Made by a program: the position numbers and the translations under genes. From Gammaproteobacteria bacterium (GTDB taxonomy: Bacteria; Pseudomonadota; Gammaproteobacteria; PS1; Pseudothioglobaceae), in NCBI GenBank assembly GCA_028599035.1, contig JAQRMT010000005.1, positions 1 to 30,291 on the forward strand: DNA of 30,291 bases, written 5' to 3'. The notes below the pieces were generated by a model. That model saw only the letters and a list, made by a program, of their open reading frames with translations, did no database searches and was not told the DNA's origin. Below are positions 21,460 through 30,291 of this stretch, piece by piece (positions within the stretch are counted from its first letter, which is position 1; every line of letters begins with the position of its first letter).

Positions 21460-23151
21460 CATACAGTTAATCTGCTCAATCATTAGTTGTAACGAGGTGC
21501 TGCCTCGCCATTCGTTAATTGACAGTTTGTAGGCGACTTGGACTGTTGTCTCTTTGAGAGAAGATTGGAAGAAAGCGATGGCATCGTATATGGTGTTATT
21601 GTTCGTCAATTTTAGACGACATTTCAGATGTTTTTCGCCGACGATTCTTTGCTCAACGAGTTTAAATTCACCGTAAAAAATAGGCTCTTCAAAACCCTGT
21701 CCCCAAGGCCCAGCATTAACCAATAATTGTGCATTGTCCAAGGAAATATCAAAAGGTTCAAGTCTGCCATCGGTGAGTAGTTCAACTTTGGGGATTTGGT
21801 TATTGAGATGGGCTTGAATGACATTTGCAAAGGCGGCTTCAAACTTGGTGAAATCCTCCTTTTTAATACTTAATCCCGCTGCCATAGCATGACCACCAAA
21901 TTTTAAGATTAAACCAGCATTTTGCCTGTCTACCAAATCCAGCAAATCTTTGATATGAACACTAGGGATAGAGCGGATTGAGCCTTTTAAAAAATCACCT
22001 GATTGAGCAAATACTGCCACTGGACAATGATAATCTTCCTTAAGTTTTCCAGCCACAATACCAACAATACCTTCGTGCCAAGAAGGGTCAAATAAACTGA
22101 TAGCAAACTTACCTTCTGTTACCTCTTGTGTGTCCACAATGGCTTGCGCCTGTTCTTGCATACGGGCTTGTTCTTCTTTGCGCTTTTGGTTAAATTGCTC
22201 TAATTCTGCGGCGTAGCGACGAGCGTCGTTAATGTCATCGGTGAGCAGACATTTTATACCACGAGAAATATCGCTCAGACGGCCAGCGGCATTCAAACGA
22301 GGCCCAACAGCAAAGCCCAAATCACTGGCTTGCAGAGTTTGTGCGGATCGATTGGCTATTTCTAATAATGCCAAAATACCAGGTGAGCATTGTTTGAGCC
22401 GAATACGCTGAATGCCTTGGTCAATTAAAATACGATTATTTTGGTCAAGCTTGACCACATCTGCTACCGTGCCGAGTGCCACCAAATCTAACACGGTGCG
22501 TAAATCTGGCAAGGAGATGTTACTCTGAGTGAAATAATCACACTTGGTGAGATGAGTTTTAAGCGCCGACATTAAATAAAAACACACGCCAACACCTGCT
22601 AAATTTTTACTCAAAAATTCGCAGCCCTTTGAATTAGGGTTAATAATCGCATCTGCCTCTGGCACTTTGTCGCTGGGTAAATGATGGTCGGTAATAATCA
22701 CATGAATGCCTGAATCTTTTGCTAATTTAACCCCGTCAAAGCTTGAGATGCCGTTATCAACAGTGATAATCAAATCGGGTTGTTTTTCTTTAATTGCTAA
22801 TTTAACAATTTCAGGGCTCAATCCATAACCATGTTCAAAACGATTGGGCACTAAAAAATCTACATACTTAGCGCCCATCATCCTCAGCGATTTAACTGCC
22901 ACTACCGATGCAGTAGCGCCATCACAATCAAAATCACCAATGATTAAAATTCGTCTCTGAGCAAGCAAAGTTTGTTCAAGGAGCGCAAGGGCGATATTTA
23001 ATTGGGGGAAATTAGGGGTCAAAAGATGAGCGAGAGTTAAAGATAATTGCGCCTCTGACACGCCTCTGGCGGCATAAATTTTCTTTAAAAATGCAGGAAT
23101 ATCATCTGAGTAAGATTCAAATAAGTGGTTGTCTAATTTTCTAGTAAGCAT
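21442..23151 (-). CDS. recJ: Single-stranded-DNA-specific exonuclease RecJ
   Basis: RecJ degrades single-stranded DNA 5' to 3' in recombination and mismatch repair. The 569-aa protein has the DHH-family motifs: IGDFDCDG (D73, D75, D77), VDNGIS (D132), TDHH (D155-H157) and, in the DHHA1 part, GGHAMAAGLSI. Length is close to E. coli RecJ (577). The start ATG directly follows the TGA of thiO with no gap. The final residues TLIQK and the stop fall within the terminal repeat of the IS1380-type element. The family normally ends near a QLMIEQI-like segment, so the insertion replaced only the last few residues and function is probably kept. Confidence 0.96.
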   Translation of the reverse strand: MLTRKLDNHLFESYSDDIPAFLKKIYAARGVSEAQLSLTLAHLLTPNFPQLNIALALLEQTLLAQRRILIIGDFDCDGATASVVAVKSLRMMGAKYVDFLVPNRFEHGYGLSPEIVKLAIKEKQPDLIITVDNGISSFDGVKLAKDSGIHVIITDHHLPSDKVPEADAIINPNSKGCEFLSKNLAGVGVCFYLMSALKTHLTKCDYFTQSNISLPDLRTVLDLVALGTVADVVKLDQNNRILIDQGIQRIRLKQCSPGILALLEIANRSAQTLQASDLGFAVGPRLNAAGRLSDISRGIKCLLTDDINDARRYAAELEQFNQKRKEEQARMQEQAQAIVDTQEVTEGKFAISLFDPSWHEGIVGIVAGKLKEDYHCPVAVFAQSGDFLKGSIRSIPSVHIKDLLDLVDRQNAGLILKFGGHAMAAGLSIKKEDFTKFEAAFANVIQAHLNNQIPKVELLTDGRLEPFDISLDNAQLLVNAGPWGQGFEEPIFYGEFKLVEQRIVGEKHLKCRLKLTNNNTIYDAIAFFQSSLKETTVQVAYKLSINEWRGSTSLQLMIEQINCMTLIQK

Positions 23152-24132
23152 TCATCCCTCAATCATTTTTTTTATTCTATTGGCACTTTCTGGTGCCATA
23201 TTCAATCCATTACGAAAATGCCCAGTATTGATATATAGGTGCGCTAACTGAGGGTGTTTTTCAACCATGACATCTACTCTACTCGCAGGTCTAAAACCTG
23301 CCCAGTGATGTTCAATACTAACATTTTTTAACTGTGGAAATCGAGCAGTAGCAAATGCCAGCAAATCAGCACCAACTTGGGTATTAGTACTACGGTCAAA
23401 CCCGACATCCTCCATAGTAGAGCCAATCAAAAGTCGCCCGTCTTTTCTAGGAATGATATACTTGCCTTGGTCAAGGACGATATGCTCAACCACGCCAACC
23501 TTAGACTCAACGACAATCATCTGCCCTTTTATCGGGTAAATTGTATTTTTAGCCTCCAATAAAGACGAACTCCAAGCGCCGCTACACACGATTACATTAT
23601 CAGCATAATACTTTTTATTATCGGTAACAACGCCAAGTGTAGTGCTGTTCTCAGTTATTAATTGATTGACTTTAGTGCGCTCAACAATCTCAACCCCGTG
23701 TTTAAGAATATCGGCTTTGAGTGCTTTTAATAATCTTGGATTACGCACTTGGGCAATATTTTCAAACAATGCGCCTTGAGGGTGTGGCTGAAAATCAAGC
23801 TGATTTTTATCCATCCATGCTTGCGCTTTGGGCGTGTCATAATCATTCATCATCAACAAACCCGATTGAATATACTCAGGGTCAATACCTGTATTCTCCA
23901 GCAACGCCGCACATAAATCTCCATAAACTGCCTGAGATGCTCTACTCAACTCATTCACCAAATCACTATACTGCCAAGGATAAAGCGGACTGATAATACC
24001 ACCTCCCGCCCAAGAAGATTCTTTCCCGCATTTACGCTGGTCTAACAAGGTTACACGAGCACCCGCCATCGCCAATACTCTGGCACCCATCATCCCAATC
24101 ACGCCACCGCCGATAACTAAGCAGTCACTCAT
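23152..24132 (-). CDS. thiO: Glycine oxidase ThiO-like FAD-dependent amine oxidoreductase
   Basis: ThiO oxidises glycine to the imine needed for the thiazole ring of thiamine in aerobic bacteria. The start is set at ATG 24130-24132, overlapping the lspA stop as ATGA, giving 326 aa; a TTG three codons earlier is less likely. A Rossmann GGGVIG motif (about residues 8-13) binds FAD. The RKCGKESSWAGGGIISPLYPW segment and the ending HFRNGLNMAPESA are characteristic of ThiO within the DAO family. Other DAO enzymes are possible alternatives. No thiG or thiS is in the window. It abuts recJ and is part of the MFS-lspA-thiO-recJ operon. Confidence 0.88.
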   Translation of the reverse strand: MSDCLVIGGGVIGMMGARVLAMAGARVTLLDQRKCGKESSWAGGGIISPLYPWQYSDLVNELSRASQAVYGDLCAALLENTGIDPEYIQSGLLMMNDYDTPKAQAWMDKNQLDFQPHPQGALFENIAQVRNPRLLKALKADILKHGVEIVERTKVNQLITENSTTLGVVTDNKKYYADNVIVCSGAWSSSLLEAKNTIYPIKGQMIVVESKVGVVEHIVLDQGKYIIPRKDGRLLIGSTMEDVGFDRSTNTQVGADLLAFATARFPQLKNVSIEHHWAGFRPASRVDVMVEKHPQLAHLYINTGHFRNGLNMAPESANRIKKMIEG

Positions 24133-24590
24133 TTTTTCCAATCCACTATGATCAATAATAACACGCCGATACTAATAAAAATATCGGCAAAATTGAAAAT
24201 TGGCCAATAAAAATCTTGATAATGCAGGTCAATAAAATCAACCACAAAGCCGTTTGCTATCCTGTCGATCATATTACCAATAGCACCTGATAAAATCAGG
24301 GTTAAACTGATGAGTTTGAACTTGTATTGCAAGGGGGTTCTAAACATCCAAACAACAATCACAACACTGGCAGTAGCGGATACGCCTGATAAAAAATAGC
24401 GTTGCCAACCACCACTATCGGCTAAAAAACTAAAAGCTGCACCATAATTATGAGCAAAAGTTAGCGCAAAATATTCATTAATATCGACTGAATTACCAAT
24501 ACCGCCTAAATACTCGTAAGCTGAAAGTTTGCTGATTTGGTCAAGTAAAACTAACGCCAAAGCCCAGCTATAATATCTGCGAATACTCAT
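24129..24590 (-). CDS. lspA: Lipoprotein signal peptidase (signal peptidase II)
   Basis: This inner-membrane aspartic protease removes the signal peptide of lipid-modified prolipoproteins such as ApbE in this window. The 153-aa protein has four hydrophobic segments and both catalytic aspartates, D109 in GAIGNMIDR and D136 in NFADIF, each five residues before the E. coli positions 114 and 141. Conserved N-terminal DQISK and NYGAAFSFL motifs are present. It overlaps the MFS gene by four bases at its start and thiO by four at its end. The usual neighbours ribF and ileS are absent. Confidence 0.97.
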   Translation of the reverse strand: MSIRRYYSWALALVLLDQISKLSAYEYLGGIGNSVDINEYFALTFAHNYGAAFSFLADSGGWQRYFLSGVSATASVVIVVWMFRTPLQYKFKLISLTLILSGAIGNMIDRIANGFVVDFIDLHYQDFYWPIFNFADIFISIGVLLLIIVDWKK

Positions 24591-26047
24591 GTTTTACTTG
24601 GGTTAAATTTTAAAATAACAACGATAGGTATGACAAAACTCACACCAATGACAATCCAAAGTAGACTGCCGAGTTCTGTGTAATTTTGCGCAGTGGTTAC
24701 CACGCCATCAGTAACAATCTCACGGCTAACAATAAAAACTTTATTAAGGTATTTGGTCAACAAGCCGCCCGCCGATAAGGCAATGTTCATCAGCGATGCC
24801 ATCAGTGCAAACCAAGTGCCTTTTTTACCCTCAGGGGCATAAATTGCCACCAATGTCAGCATAAGCACTTGTGCAATATAATCAAAAGGTGAGGCTAAGG
24901 CGGTATCAACCAGTGCCACCGTGCGTGCCTCAATCCCAAGCAGGGTATGTATGTCGTAATACATTGCCACAATCGGTAGCGACAATACAGTGCCAACAAT
25001 GGTTAAGAAAATCAGCATCTCAGCAATGTTGCGTTTAACGATAAATTTGGTACTAAACCACATTCCTGCCAGCGCAATACCACCGCCAATGGCCGAGAGT
25101 TTTGCAAAAAACGACTCGTCAAACCCAAGCACATCAATCTGCCACCATTGCAAAGATGCGCCGACTGACGGCATCGCCCGATAGACAAAGATAATAATCA
25201 TTGCCATTTTAATATGACGAATAGCGCTCGCACTTAAATCACCAACCAAATCATTCAATAAATACAACACAATGCCGAGCGAAACAACAAATACAATCTC
25301 TTGCGAATAAGGCACTTGCGCATAGCCCATAGAAACAACAAATACTGCAAAAATCAAACCACCAAATAACACCTGAGCGTTAATCTCAGACACTGGTACA
25401 GGGTTAAGGCGTACCAGTGTTACCCCAAGAATAGACAACAAAGGGGTGAACAATGCAATGATAAACACCACTTCTCGATTATCTTTAAAAACATCTGCTA
25501 ACTCGCCACCAACCCAACCAGTGATAAAAATCGCAAACCCTAATGACAAACGAGCCAATACCTGAATGCTTGCCAATTCTTGGTGGATTTCTGCTTCAGA
25601 TTGGTTTTTATCCACCACTTCGGTGCTCATCGTATCTGCCACCACATCTTGCATAACAAAACCAACCACGGCAATCACGCTGGCAAAAATATAAACACTT
25701 TTTTTAGAAAAATCCGCAACCATTGAATAATCACCAACCACTGCAATCATCATTAAAGAACTAAGGGTAATCAGCAATGCACCAATATAAATATAAGATT
25801 TGCGGTTAGAACCAAAAATCAGCACGCTATCAACCAATGAGCCAAAAATCATCTTCACCGTCCAGGGCACACTTAGCCATATTCCCAACTCTGCCAAATC
25901 CGCAGCGCTCATATCCAACGAATCTTTCACCCAAAAATTCTCAGCAATAGCGGTGAAAACACTGCTCCCATAGGCAAAATACACCAATAATAAGGGAATA
26001 TAGCGTAAACGCATGGCTTTAATTGGAGTTAGTAAAATATCTAACAT
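24587..26047 (-). CDS. MFS transporter, BT1 (folate/biopterin transporter)-like
   Basis: The 486-aa inner-membrane protein has 12 or more hydrophobic segments. The first half carries ELGIWLSVPWTVKMIFGSLVDS and a basic SNRKSY loop, followed by FVMQDVVADTMSTEVVD. These resemble the BT1 group of the major facilitator superfamily, which includes folate and pterin carriers. The substrate cannot be read from sequence. It is the first gene of a minus-strand operon and ends in an ATGA overlap with lspA. Its start is 60 bp from the divergent fabI start. Confidence 0.65.
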   Translation of the reverse strand: MLDILLTPIKAMRLRYIPLLLVYFAYGSSVFTAIAENFWVKDSLDMSAADLAELGIWLSVPWTVKMIFGSLVDSVLIFGSNRKSYIYIGALLITLSSLMMIAVVGDYSMVADFSKKSVYIFASVIAVVGFVMQDVVADTMSTEVVDKNQSEAEIHQELASIQVLARLSLGFAIFITGWVGGELADVFKDNREVVFIIALFTPLLSILGVTLVRLNPVPVSEINAQVLFGGLIFAVFVVSMGYAQVPYSQEIVFVVSLGIVLYLLNDLVGDLSASAIRHIKMAMIIIFVYRAMPSVGASLQWWQIDVLGFDESFFAKLSAIGGGIALAGMWFSTKFIVKRNIAEMLIFLTIVGTVLSLPIVAMYYDIHTLLGIEARTVALVDTALASPFDYIAQVLMLTLVAIYAPEGKKGTWFALMASLMNIALSAGGLLTKYLNKVFIVSREIVTDGVVTTAQNYTELGSLLWIVIGVSFVIPIVVILKFNPSKT

Positions 26048-26107
26048 ATAAACTACAAGGTAAAATTTATCATTATAATTTGTTTATTTTAATAAAGCGA
26101 GATTGTT

Positions 26108-26893
26108 ATGGGATTTTTAAATGGAAAAAAGGCATTAGTTGTCGGTGTTGCTTCAAACCGCTCGATTGCATGGGGCATTGCACAGGCAATGGCAAAACAA
26201 GGGTGTGAGATTGCGCTCACCTATCAAAATGAAAAACTTAAGAAACGAGTGAATAAATGCGCCGTCGTTTGTGATTCGAATATTGTGATTGAATGTGATG
26301 TTGCTAGTGACGAAGGCATTGAAAAAACTTTTAAAGAATTAAAAAATCATTGGGATAACTTTGATATTTTAATACATTCAGTGGCTTTTGCCCCACGAGA
26401 AGCACTAGATGGTAACTACATTGAAGCCACCACCCGCGAAAACTTTGCCACTGCACATGATATTAGTTCTTATAGTTTCACTGCATTAGCAAAAGGTGCA
26501 AATTCGATGTTAAATGACAATGGTGCGCTACTGACTGTGAGTTATTTAGGCAGTATTCGTGCTATTCCAAATTACAATGTGATGGGTGTTGCCAAAGCCT
26601 CATTAGAGGCAAATGTGCGCTATATGGCAGCAGCCATGGGTCCTGAGCGGGGTATTCGTGTCAACGCCGTATCTGCTGGTCCAATTAAAACTTTAGCCGC
26701 CTCTGGTATTAAAGACTTTGGTAAATTGCTAGACTATGCCGCCGATTCATCAGCGCTTAAACGCAATGTAACCACCGAAGAAGTTGGTAACGCCGCTGCA
26801 TTCTTATGCTCAGATTTAGCCTCAGGTATTACTGGTGAGGTTACCTATATTGATTCAGGTTATAATTTCTACGATAAAGGTCCAAACTTATAA
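26108..26893 (+). CDS. fabI: Enoyl-[acyl-carrier-protein] reductase (NADH), FabI
   Basis: FabI performs the last reduction of each fatty-acid elongation cycle. The 261-aa short-chain dehydrogenase-like protein starts with the FabI cofactor loop (GVASNRSIAWGIA). Catalytic residues are Y146, Y156 and K163, the same numbers as in E. coli. The SVAFAPREAL segment and the C-terminal SGYNFYDKGPNL block are also present. A TATAAT at 26074-26079 lies 28 nt before the ATG, with no good -35; the ribosome site is weak. A strong bidirectional terminator follows at 26913-26944, shared with the converging ppiD. Confidence 0.97.
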   Translation: MGFLNGKKALVVGVASNRSIAWGIAQAMAKQGCEIALTYQNEKLKKRVNKCAVVCDSNIVIECDVASDEGIEKTFKELKNHWDNFDILIHSVAFAPREALDGNYIEATTRENFATAHDISSYSFTALAKGANSMLNDNGALLTVSYLGSIRAIPNYNVMGVAKASLEANVRYMAAAMGPERGIRVNAVSAGPIKTLAASGIKDFGKLLDYAADSSALKRNVTTEEVGNAAAFLCSDLASGITGEVTYIDSGYNFYDKGPNL

Positions 26894-26912
26894 CCTTTAA
26901 CCCAAATAAAAT

Positions 26913-26944
26913 AAAAAAATACCAGCTTTTGCTGGTATTTTTTT
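26913..26944. terminator. Bidirectional Rho-independent terminator between fabI and ppiD
   Basis: Core stem ACCAGC/GCTGGT (26921-26926, 26931-26936) with a TTTT loop, flanked by A and T runs of seven or more, provides U-tracts in both directions for the two converging genes. Confidence 0.93.
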
Positions 26945-26956
26945 TGTGCAAACCCT

Positions 26957-28798
26957 CTATAAACGCTCTGTAAATATTTCTATATCAGTATTTTTGTGCA
27001 ATGTTGCTAGAATACTTTTAAACATTTCTTCAGATTCAAGACTAAGTATTGCCTTTGATAACATGCCGTTTATTGTGTTTTTGGGTGTTTTAACCGCTGA
27101 CAGTTTTAACACGACTGCTTGACGCTCGCCCAAACTATACGCATCAAAAATAGCACCCTTGTTTGGCTTAGGCAACGCAAATACACGGCTGATAATCTTA
27201 ATGTCTGCTTGTTTTGAACCTCTTGTAACCCAGTCAACTTCCTTCCATGTTAGCTGATTTTTGTCCATAAATGTTTGAGCAGCATCCGTATCACTACTAG
27301 TGAATGAATTGGCAATATTATTAACAATGTTATCGATAAAAGTCTTCGCTAACGAGTTGGCTAAACGCTGATTAATTTCAGATTTAACCTCATCAAATGT
27401 CTTTTGTCTCTGTGCCACTTTGCTGTCAATCCTTAGCACTACAAATTTATCCTTAGAGAGTTCAATCACCGCAGAATTTTCGCCCTTATTCAGCACTTCA
27501 TCGCTATAAGCTGCAGCAACAAATTTAACATCATGTGCTTTTGTGTCTTGGGCAAAAAACTCAGAAGTTTGAAGCTCTAAATCCATTTGATCAGCAACCT
27601 CTTCCAAACTTGCCTCATACGCTAAATTGCCTAATTGCTCTGTTAGTTTATAGATAGATTTTTGCACGGCTTGCTCGGTGTAGAGCTTGGTTAATTCATC
27701 ACGCACCGACTCAAAAGGCTTAACAGTTTCCGCTTTAATTTTATTCAATTTGATAATATGATAGCCAAAATCTGTTTTGATTGGACTACTGATCTCGCCC
27801 TCTTTCATAACAAACGCCTTGGCTTCAAACTCAGGCACCATCACACCCACAGTAAAAAACCCTAAATCTCCGCCATTGTCCTTTGAGCCTGTATCTTGTG
27901 AATATTTAGCAGCCAACTTAGCAAAATCTTCACCCTGCTTAAGTTGTGCGCTAATGGTGTTGGCTTGCTCCTCAGACTCAACCAAAATATGCTGGGCTTG
28001 GCGTTCTTCTTCAACACTAAAACGCTGCTTCTCATCTTCATAAAAATTAAACAAGTCATCGTCATTCACCTTAATACTTTTGGCAATTTTCTGAAACGAC
28101 AATTCGACAAAATCAACGCTCACCTTCTCTGGATCAAAAAATAGTTGCTTTTTTGCCTCATAAAATTCTTCGACACTCTTGGCCTCTACTTTTACTTTAT
28201 TGGCGTAATCTTCTACATTAAGTTGAATATAACTAAATTTTCTCTGTTGGTCGTTTAACGACTGCAATCGCCTTAGCATTGACGGCGTTATAAACGCAGA
28301 ATCTAGAAAATTATATTTAATTTGATTTTGCGTTAATTCTTTAATTTGTGTTTGTTCGTATTCAACATCCAAGTAACCATTTAGCCTAAGTATTTGCTTA
28401 TACTGCTCCACAGAGAATTTGCCATCGTCCTTAAACACATCGTTTGATTGAATAAATGCCTGCAACTCTCGTTGAGTCGTCACATAGCCCAACTTGTCCG
28501 CCAATTGTGCCAACACGCGCCTATTCACCATTGATTGAATGGTTGAAAGTTTCACCGTACGATTTAACTCAGCTGTATATTTCTCGCCCAGCTCTTGTTG
28601 CAAGCGTCTTTTAGTGTTGTTAAATTCCAATAAAAATGCCTTTTTAGAAATATCATCACCATCAACCGATGCGACCACAATATTAGAAGTCCCCGTAAAA
28701 TACTCATTAACCCCGAACAAAGCAAACGGAATAACAATCAAACCAATAATAACATAAGCAATCCAGCCTTTGGTTTTGTCTCTGATAGAACTCAACAT
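26957..28798 (-). CDS. ppiD: Membrane-anchored periplasmic chaperone / peptidyl-prolyl isomerase PpiD
   Basis: PpiD sits at the Sec translocon and helps newly exported proteins fold. The 613-aa protein has an N-terminal membrane anchor (about residues 12-34, after MLSSIRDKTKGW), a SurA_N-like chaperone region, one parvulin domain (about 263-360, AQHILVESEEQA, then GGDLGFFTVGVMVPEFEA and FGYHIIKL) and a long C-terminal region. Length is close to E. coli PpiD (623). It is preceded by 109 bp without a clear gene (28799-28907) and by an RTX gene fragment on the same strand. Confidence 0.95.
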   Translation of the reverse strand: MLSSIRDKTKGWIAYVIIGLIVIPFALFGVNEYFTGTSNIVVASVDGDDISKKAFLLEFNNTKRRLQQELGEKYTAELNRTVKLSTIQSMVNRRVLAQLADKLGYVTTQRELQAFIQSNDVFKDDGKFSVEQYKQILRLNGYLDVEYEQTQIKELTQNQIKYNFLDSAFITPSMLRRLQSLNDQQRKFSYIQLNVEDYANKVKVEAKSVEEFYEAKKQLFFDPEKVSVDFVELSFQKIAKSIKVNDDDLFNFYEDEKQRFSVEEERQAQHILVESEEQANTISAQLKQGEDFAKLAAKYSQDTGSKDNGGDLGFFTVGVMVPEFEAKAFVMKEGEISSPIKTDFGYHIIKLNKIKAETVKPFESVRDELTKLYTEQAVQKSIYKLTEQLGNLAYEASLEEVADQMDLELQTSEFFAQDTKAHDVKFVAAAYSDEVLNKGENSAVIELSKDKFVVLRIDSKVAQRQKTFDEVKSEINQRLANSLAKTFIDNIVNNIANSFTSSDTDAAQTFMDKNQLTWKEVDWVTRGSKQADIKIISRVFALPKPNKGAIFDAYSLGERQAVVLKLSAVKTPKNTINGMLSKAILSLESEEMFKSILATLHKNTDIEIFTERL

Positions 28799-28907
28799 AG
28801 TGCAATTTTATAAATTTATAAGATGGATAATTATAAACGAGCGGGCAAAACAAATAACACTCATTTAGAGCGCTATTTATTCATAACTTTTTCACTTATT
28901 TTTGTCT

Positions 28908-29489
28908 CTAATGCAAAACAATAGAAGATTCTAAGTCGTTCAAGGTTGCATTTACGCCCTGTAAAGTGATTTGAACATCTGGCACATTGTCTAATATTCT
29001 ACCGTTAGCATCAACATTAAGAATAGTGTCATTGCCACTATTGCTAACCTTGATAAATTTACTCAGATGATATGCCCAATGGTCTTCGTCAACAATCAAA
29101 TCTTTTAAAACCAACCAGTCTGTTCCAATCTCAAAATCTGTAATAATATCATTGCCTTGATTGGCAACACTTCCTGTGCTGTAGTTTGATTTATAAATAA
29201 ATTTATCAGCACCAGTGCCGCCTGTCAAGGTGTCATTACCATTTCCGCCAATAAGTTTGTCGTTACCAGCACCGCCAATTAAGATGTCATCTCCACTACC
29301 ACCCACAAGTTTATCTTTGCCATTACTGCCTGTTAAAGTGTCATTGCCATTTCTACCTCGATAATGAACTGGGGTATCTGCTGATGCAGTTATAACATCA
29401 TCACTATTACTACCACCAAATGTAACTATTTCGGCTTCAAACTTATTACCCGCCATATCTTTTACCGCATTGCCCGTGTAAGTAGTCAA
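28908..29489 (-). pseudogene. RTX (hemolysin-type calcium-binding repeat) protein, C-terminal fragment truncated by an IS
   Basis: The 193 codons encode the end of a larger secreted or surface protein. The start (TTYTGNAVKDMAGNKFEAEI) looks like the tail of an Ig/cadherin-like adhesin domain. At about 45-95 come five nonapeptide repeats of the GGxGxDxLx kind, which bind calcium as a beta-roll. The rest (DIITDFEIGTDWLVLKDL to SSIVLH) is the family's C-terminal cap, where type I secretion signals reside. No ATG exists: the frame opens at TTG 29489 with a stop two codons upstream, exactly where IS sequence begins. The N-terminal part has therefore been cut away. Whether the remnant is expressed from an IS promoter is unknown. 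Confidence 0.85.
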
Positions 29490-30291
29490 CCCTTAAAAAC
29501 CCTATAACCATTTGATTTATAACAATAAAATCAACAAAAACTATCGACAAATCAACCAACTTTTGGTAAAATGACCTCATTCCTTGGTCGTTTTGTTTAA
29601 AAAATATGCTAACCCAATCTCCTTTAATATCCACCCAATCAAACCTCTTTCACTCAGAGCTTTTTAGCCAACTAGATAATAAAGACCCTTTAATGCAACT
29701 AGCAAACATTATTGATTGGTCAATCTTTGATACTGCCTTTGAGAAGTATTATTCTAAAGACAATGGCAGACCTGCAAAACCTATTAGGTTGATGGTAGGT
29801 TTAATCATCCTTAAACAACTAGAGAACCTCTCTGATGAGCGTGTTGTTTTGCAGTTTAAACGCAACCCTTATTATCAATACTTTTGTGGTCATGCGTCAT
29901 ATACGCCTGATGTGCCTTGTAACGCCACTGAACTGGTGCACTTTAGAAAGCGTATAGGCACTGAAGGCTTTAATCTAATCTTTAAAATGAGTGTCAAGCT
30001 ACATGGCAAACAAGCACAAGAATCAACCGTCTTAATCGACACCACAGTTCAAGAAAAAAATATAACTTACCCAACTGATGCCAAGCTGGCAATCAAGATT
30101 ATTAACCGCCTTAACAAACTAGCAAAACACCACGGCATTAAACAACGCCGCACTTATGTCAAAGAAGTTAAAAACTGTCGTCTTAGTATTCGTCACTTCC
30201 GCCATGTTAAAAAACGTGCTAAAGCTAAAAAAGCTTTAACAAGGCTTAGAACCATTGCCAATAAACTTATTAGAGAGTTACAACGCAAACT
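29490..30291 (+). mobile_element. IS5/IS1182-type insertion sequence, partial (runs off the right edge)
   Basis: From about 29490 the sequence no longer fits the RTX gene and becomes an AT-rich leader of about 115 bp (AACCCTTAAAAACCC at the edge, 29488-29502), then a transposase reading right. The boundary is inferred from where the RTX homology stops and may be off by a few bases. The other end is outside the window, so completeness and target duplication cannot be judged. Confidence 0.7.
29606..30291 (+). CDS. IS5/IS1182-type transposase, N-terminal part (open at window end)
   Basis: ATG at 29606 opens a frame of 228 codons that is still open at the end of the window. The protein begins MLTQSPLISTQSNLFHSELF and contains KPIRLMVGLIILKQLENLSD and FKRNPYYQYFCG, the N-terminal (DUF772-type) region of IS5/IS1182-like transposases. 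TVLIDTTVQEKNITYPTD then holds the first catalytic aspartate of the DDE site, and a basic region follows. It appears intact as far as it can be seen. Confidence 0.85.
   Translation, partial: MLTQSPLISTQSNLFHSELFSQLDNKDPLMQLANIIDWSIFDTAFEKYYSKDNGRPAKPIRLMVGLIILKQLENLSDERVVLQFKRNPYYQYFCGHASYTPDVPCNATELVHFRKRIGTEGFNLIFKMSVKLHGKQAQESTVLIDTTVQEKNITYPTDAKLAIKIINRLNKLAKHHGIKQRRTYVKEVKNCRLSIRHFRHVKKRAKAKKALTRLRTIANKLIRELQRK

Noticed and set aside
1..30291. CRISPR arrays, tRNA or rRNA genes, phage genes, attachment sites
   Set aside because: No regularly spaced repeats, cloverleaf sequences, rRNA segments or phage structural genes were recognised on reading either strand.

Overview
The window is an AT-rich gammaproteobacterial chromosome segment. 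The gene set and the protein resemblances (AcnB, PurB, RpsP/RimM, MetR/MetE, ApbE, MltB, RuvX, PyrB, YgfB, RecJ, ThiO, LspA, FabI, PpiD), together with many insertion-sequence fragments and an RTX repeat protein, fit a sulfur-oxidising SUP05/Thioglobus-type bacterium, possibly a thiotrophic bivalve symbiont. That placement is an inference from gene content and protein likeness. No rRNA or sulfur-oxidation gene is present to confirm it.

Layout. 1-121: end of an IS30-type element running off the left edge. 255-2813 (-): acnB, with a bidirectional terminator behind it. 2838-3307: an 18-bp palindrome holding back-to-back -10 boxes, a 73-aa antitoxin-like gene and a wrecked RelE/ParE-type toxin whose stop overlaps the purB start. 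3304-5727 (+): purB, rpsP with an Ala/Glu-rich tail, and rimM, without trmD/rplS behind it. 5760-8312 (-): an SLC13 permease with two RCK_C domains followed 3 nt later by a beta-carbonic anhydrase. 8394-11690: divergent metR/metE with twin 10-bp operator-like repeats. 11789-14755: two membrane transporters (a Gate-domain protein and a TSUP permease) with near-identical promoter/operator regions around one LysR gene, among IS5-like terminal repeats. 14814-15185: IS debris. 15177-19287: apbE and the divergent operon mltB-ruvX-pyrB-ygfB; apbE and mltB overlap at their 5' ends.

19288-19739 is non-coding but structured. It holds two related hairpins with a shared C-rich loop. Their compensating G-U pairs are possible only if the minus strand is the RNA, which suggests two sibling small RNAs. 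This is the strongest candidate here for an undescribed regulatory system. 19740-21459 is a complete but frameshifted IS1380-type element whose right terminal repeat supplies the last codons and stop of recJ.

21442-26047 (-) is a tightly overlapping operon: BT1-like MFS transporter, lspA, thiO, recJ. fabI (+) and ppiD (-) converge on a shared terminator. 28908-29489 is the C-terminal RTX/secretion piece of a larger surface or secreted protein, cut off by the IS5/IS1182-type element that runs off the right edge.

The core genes are housekeeping: TCA cycle, purine and pyrimidine synthesis, ribosome assembly, methionine synthesis, cell-envelope work, lipid synthesis and DNA repair. The accessory story is heavy insertion-sequence activity that decapitated, fused or eroded neighbours, and a few regulatory regions of interest between the genes.
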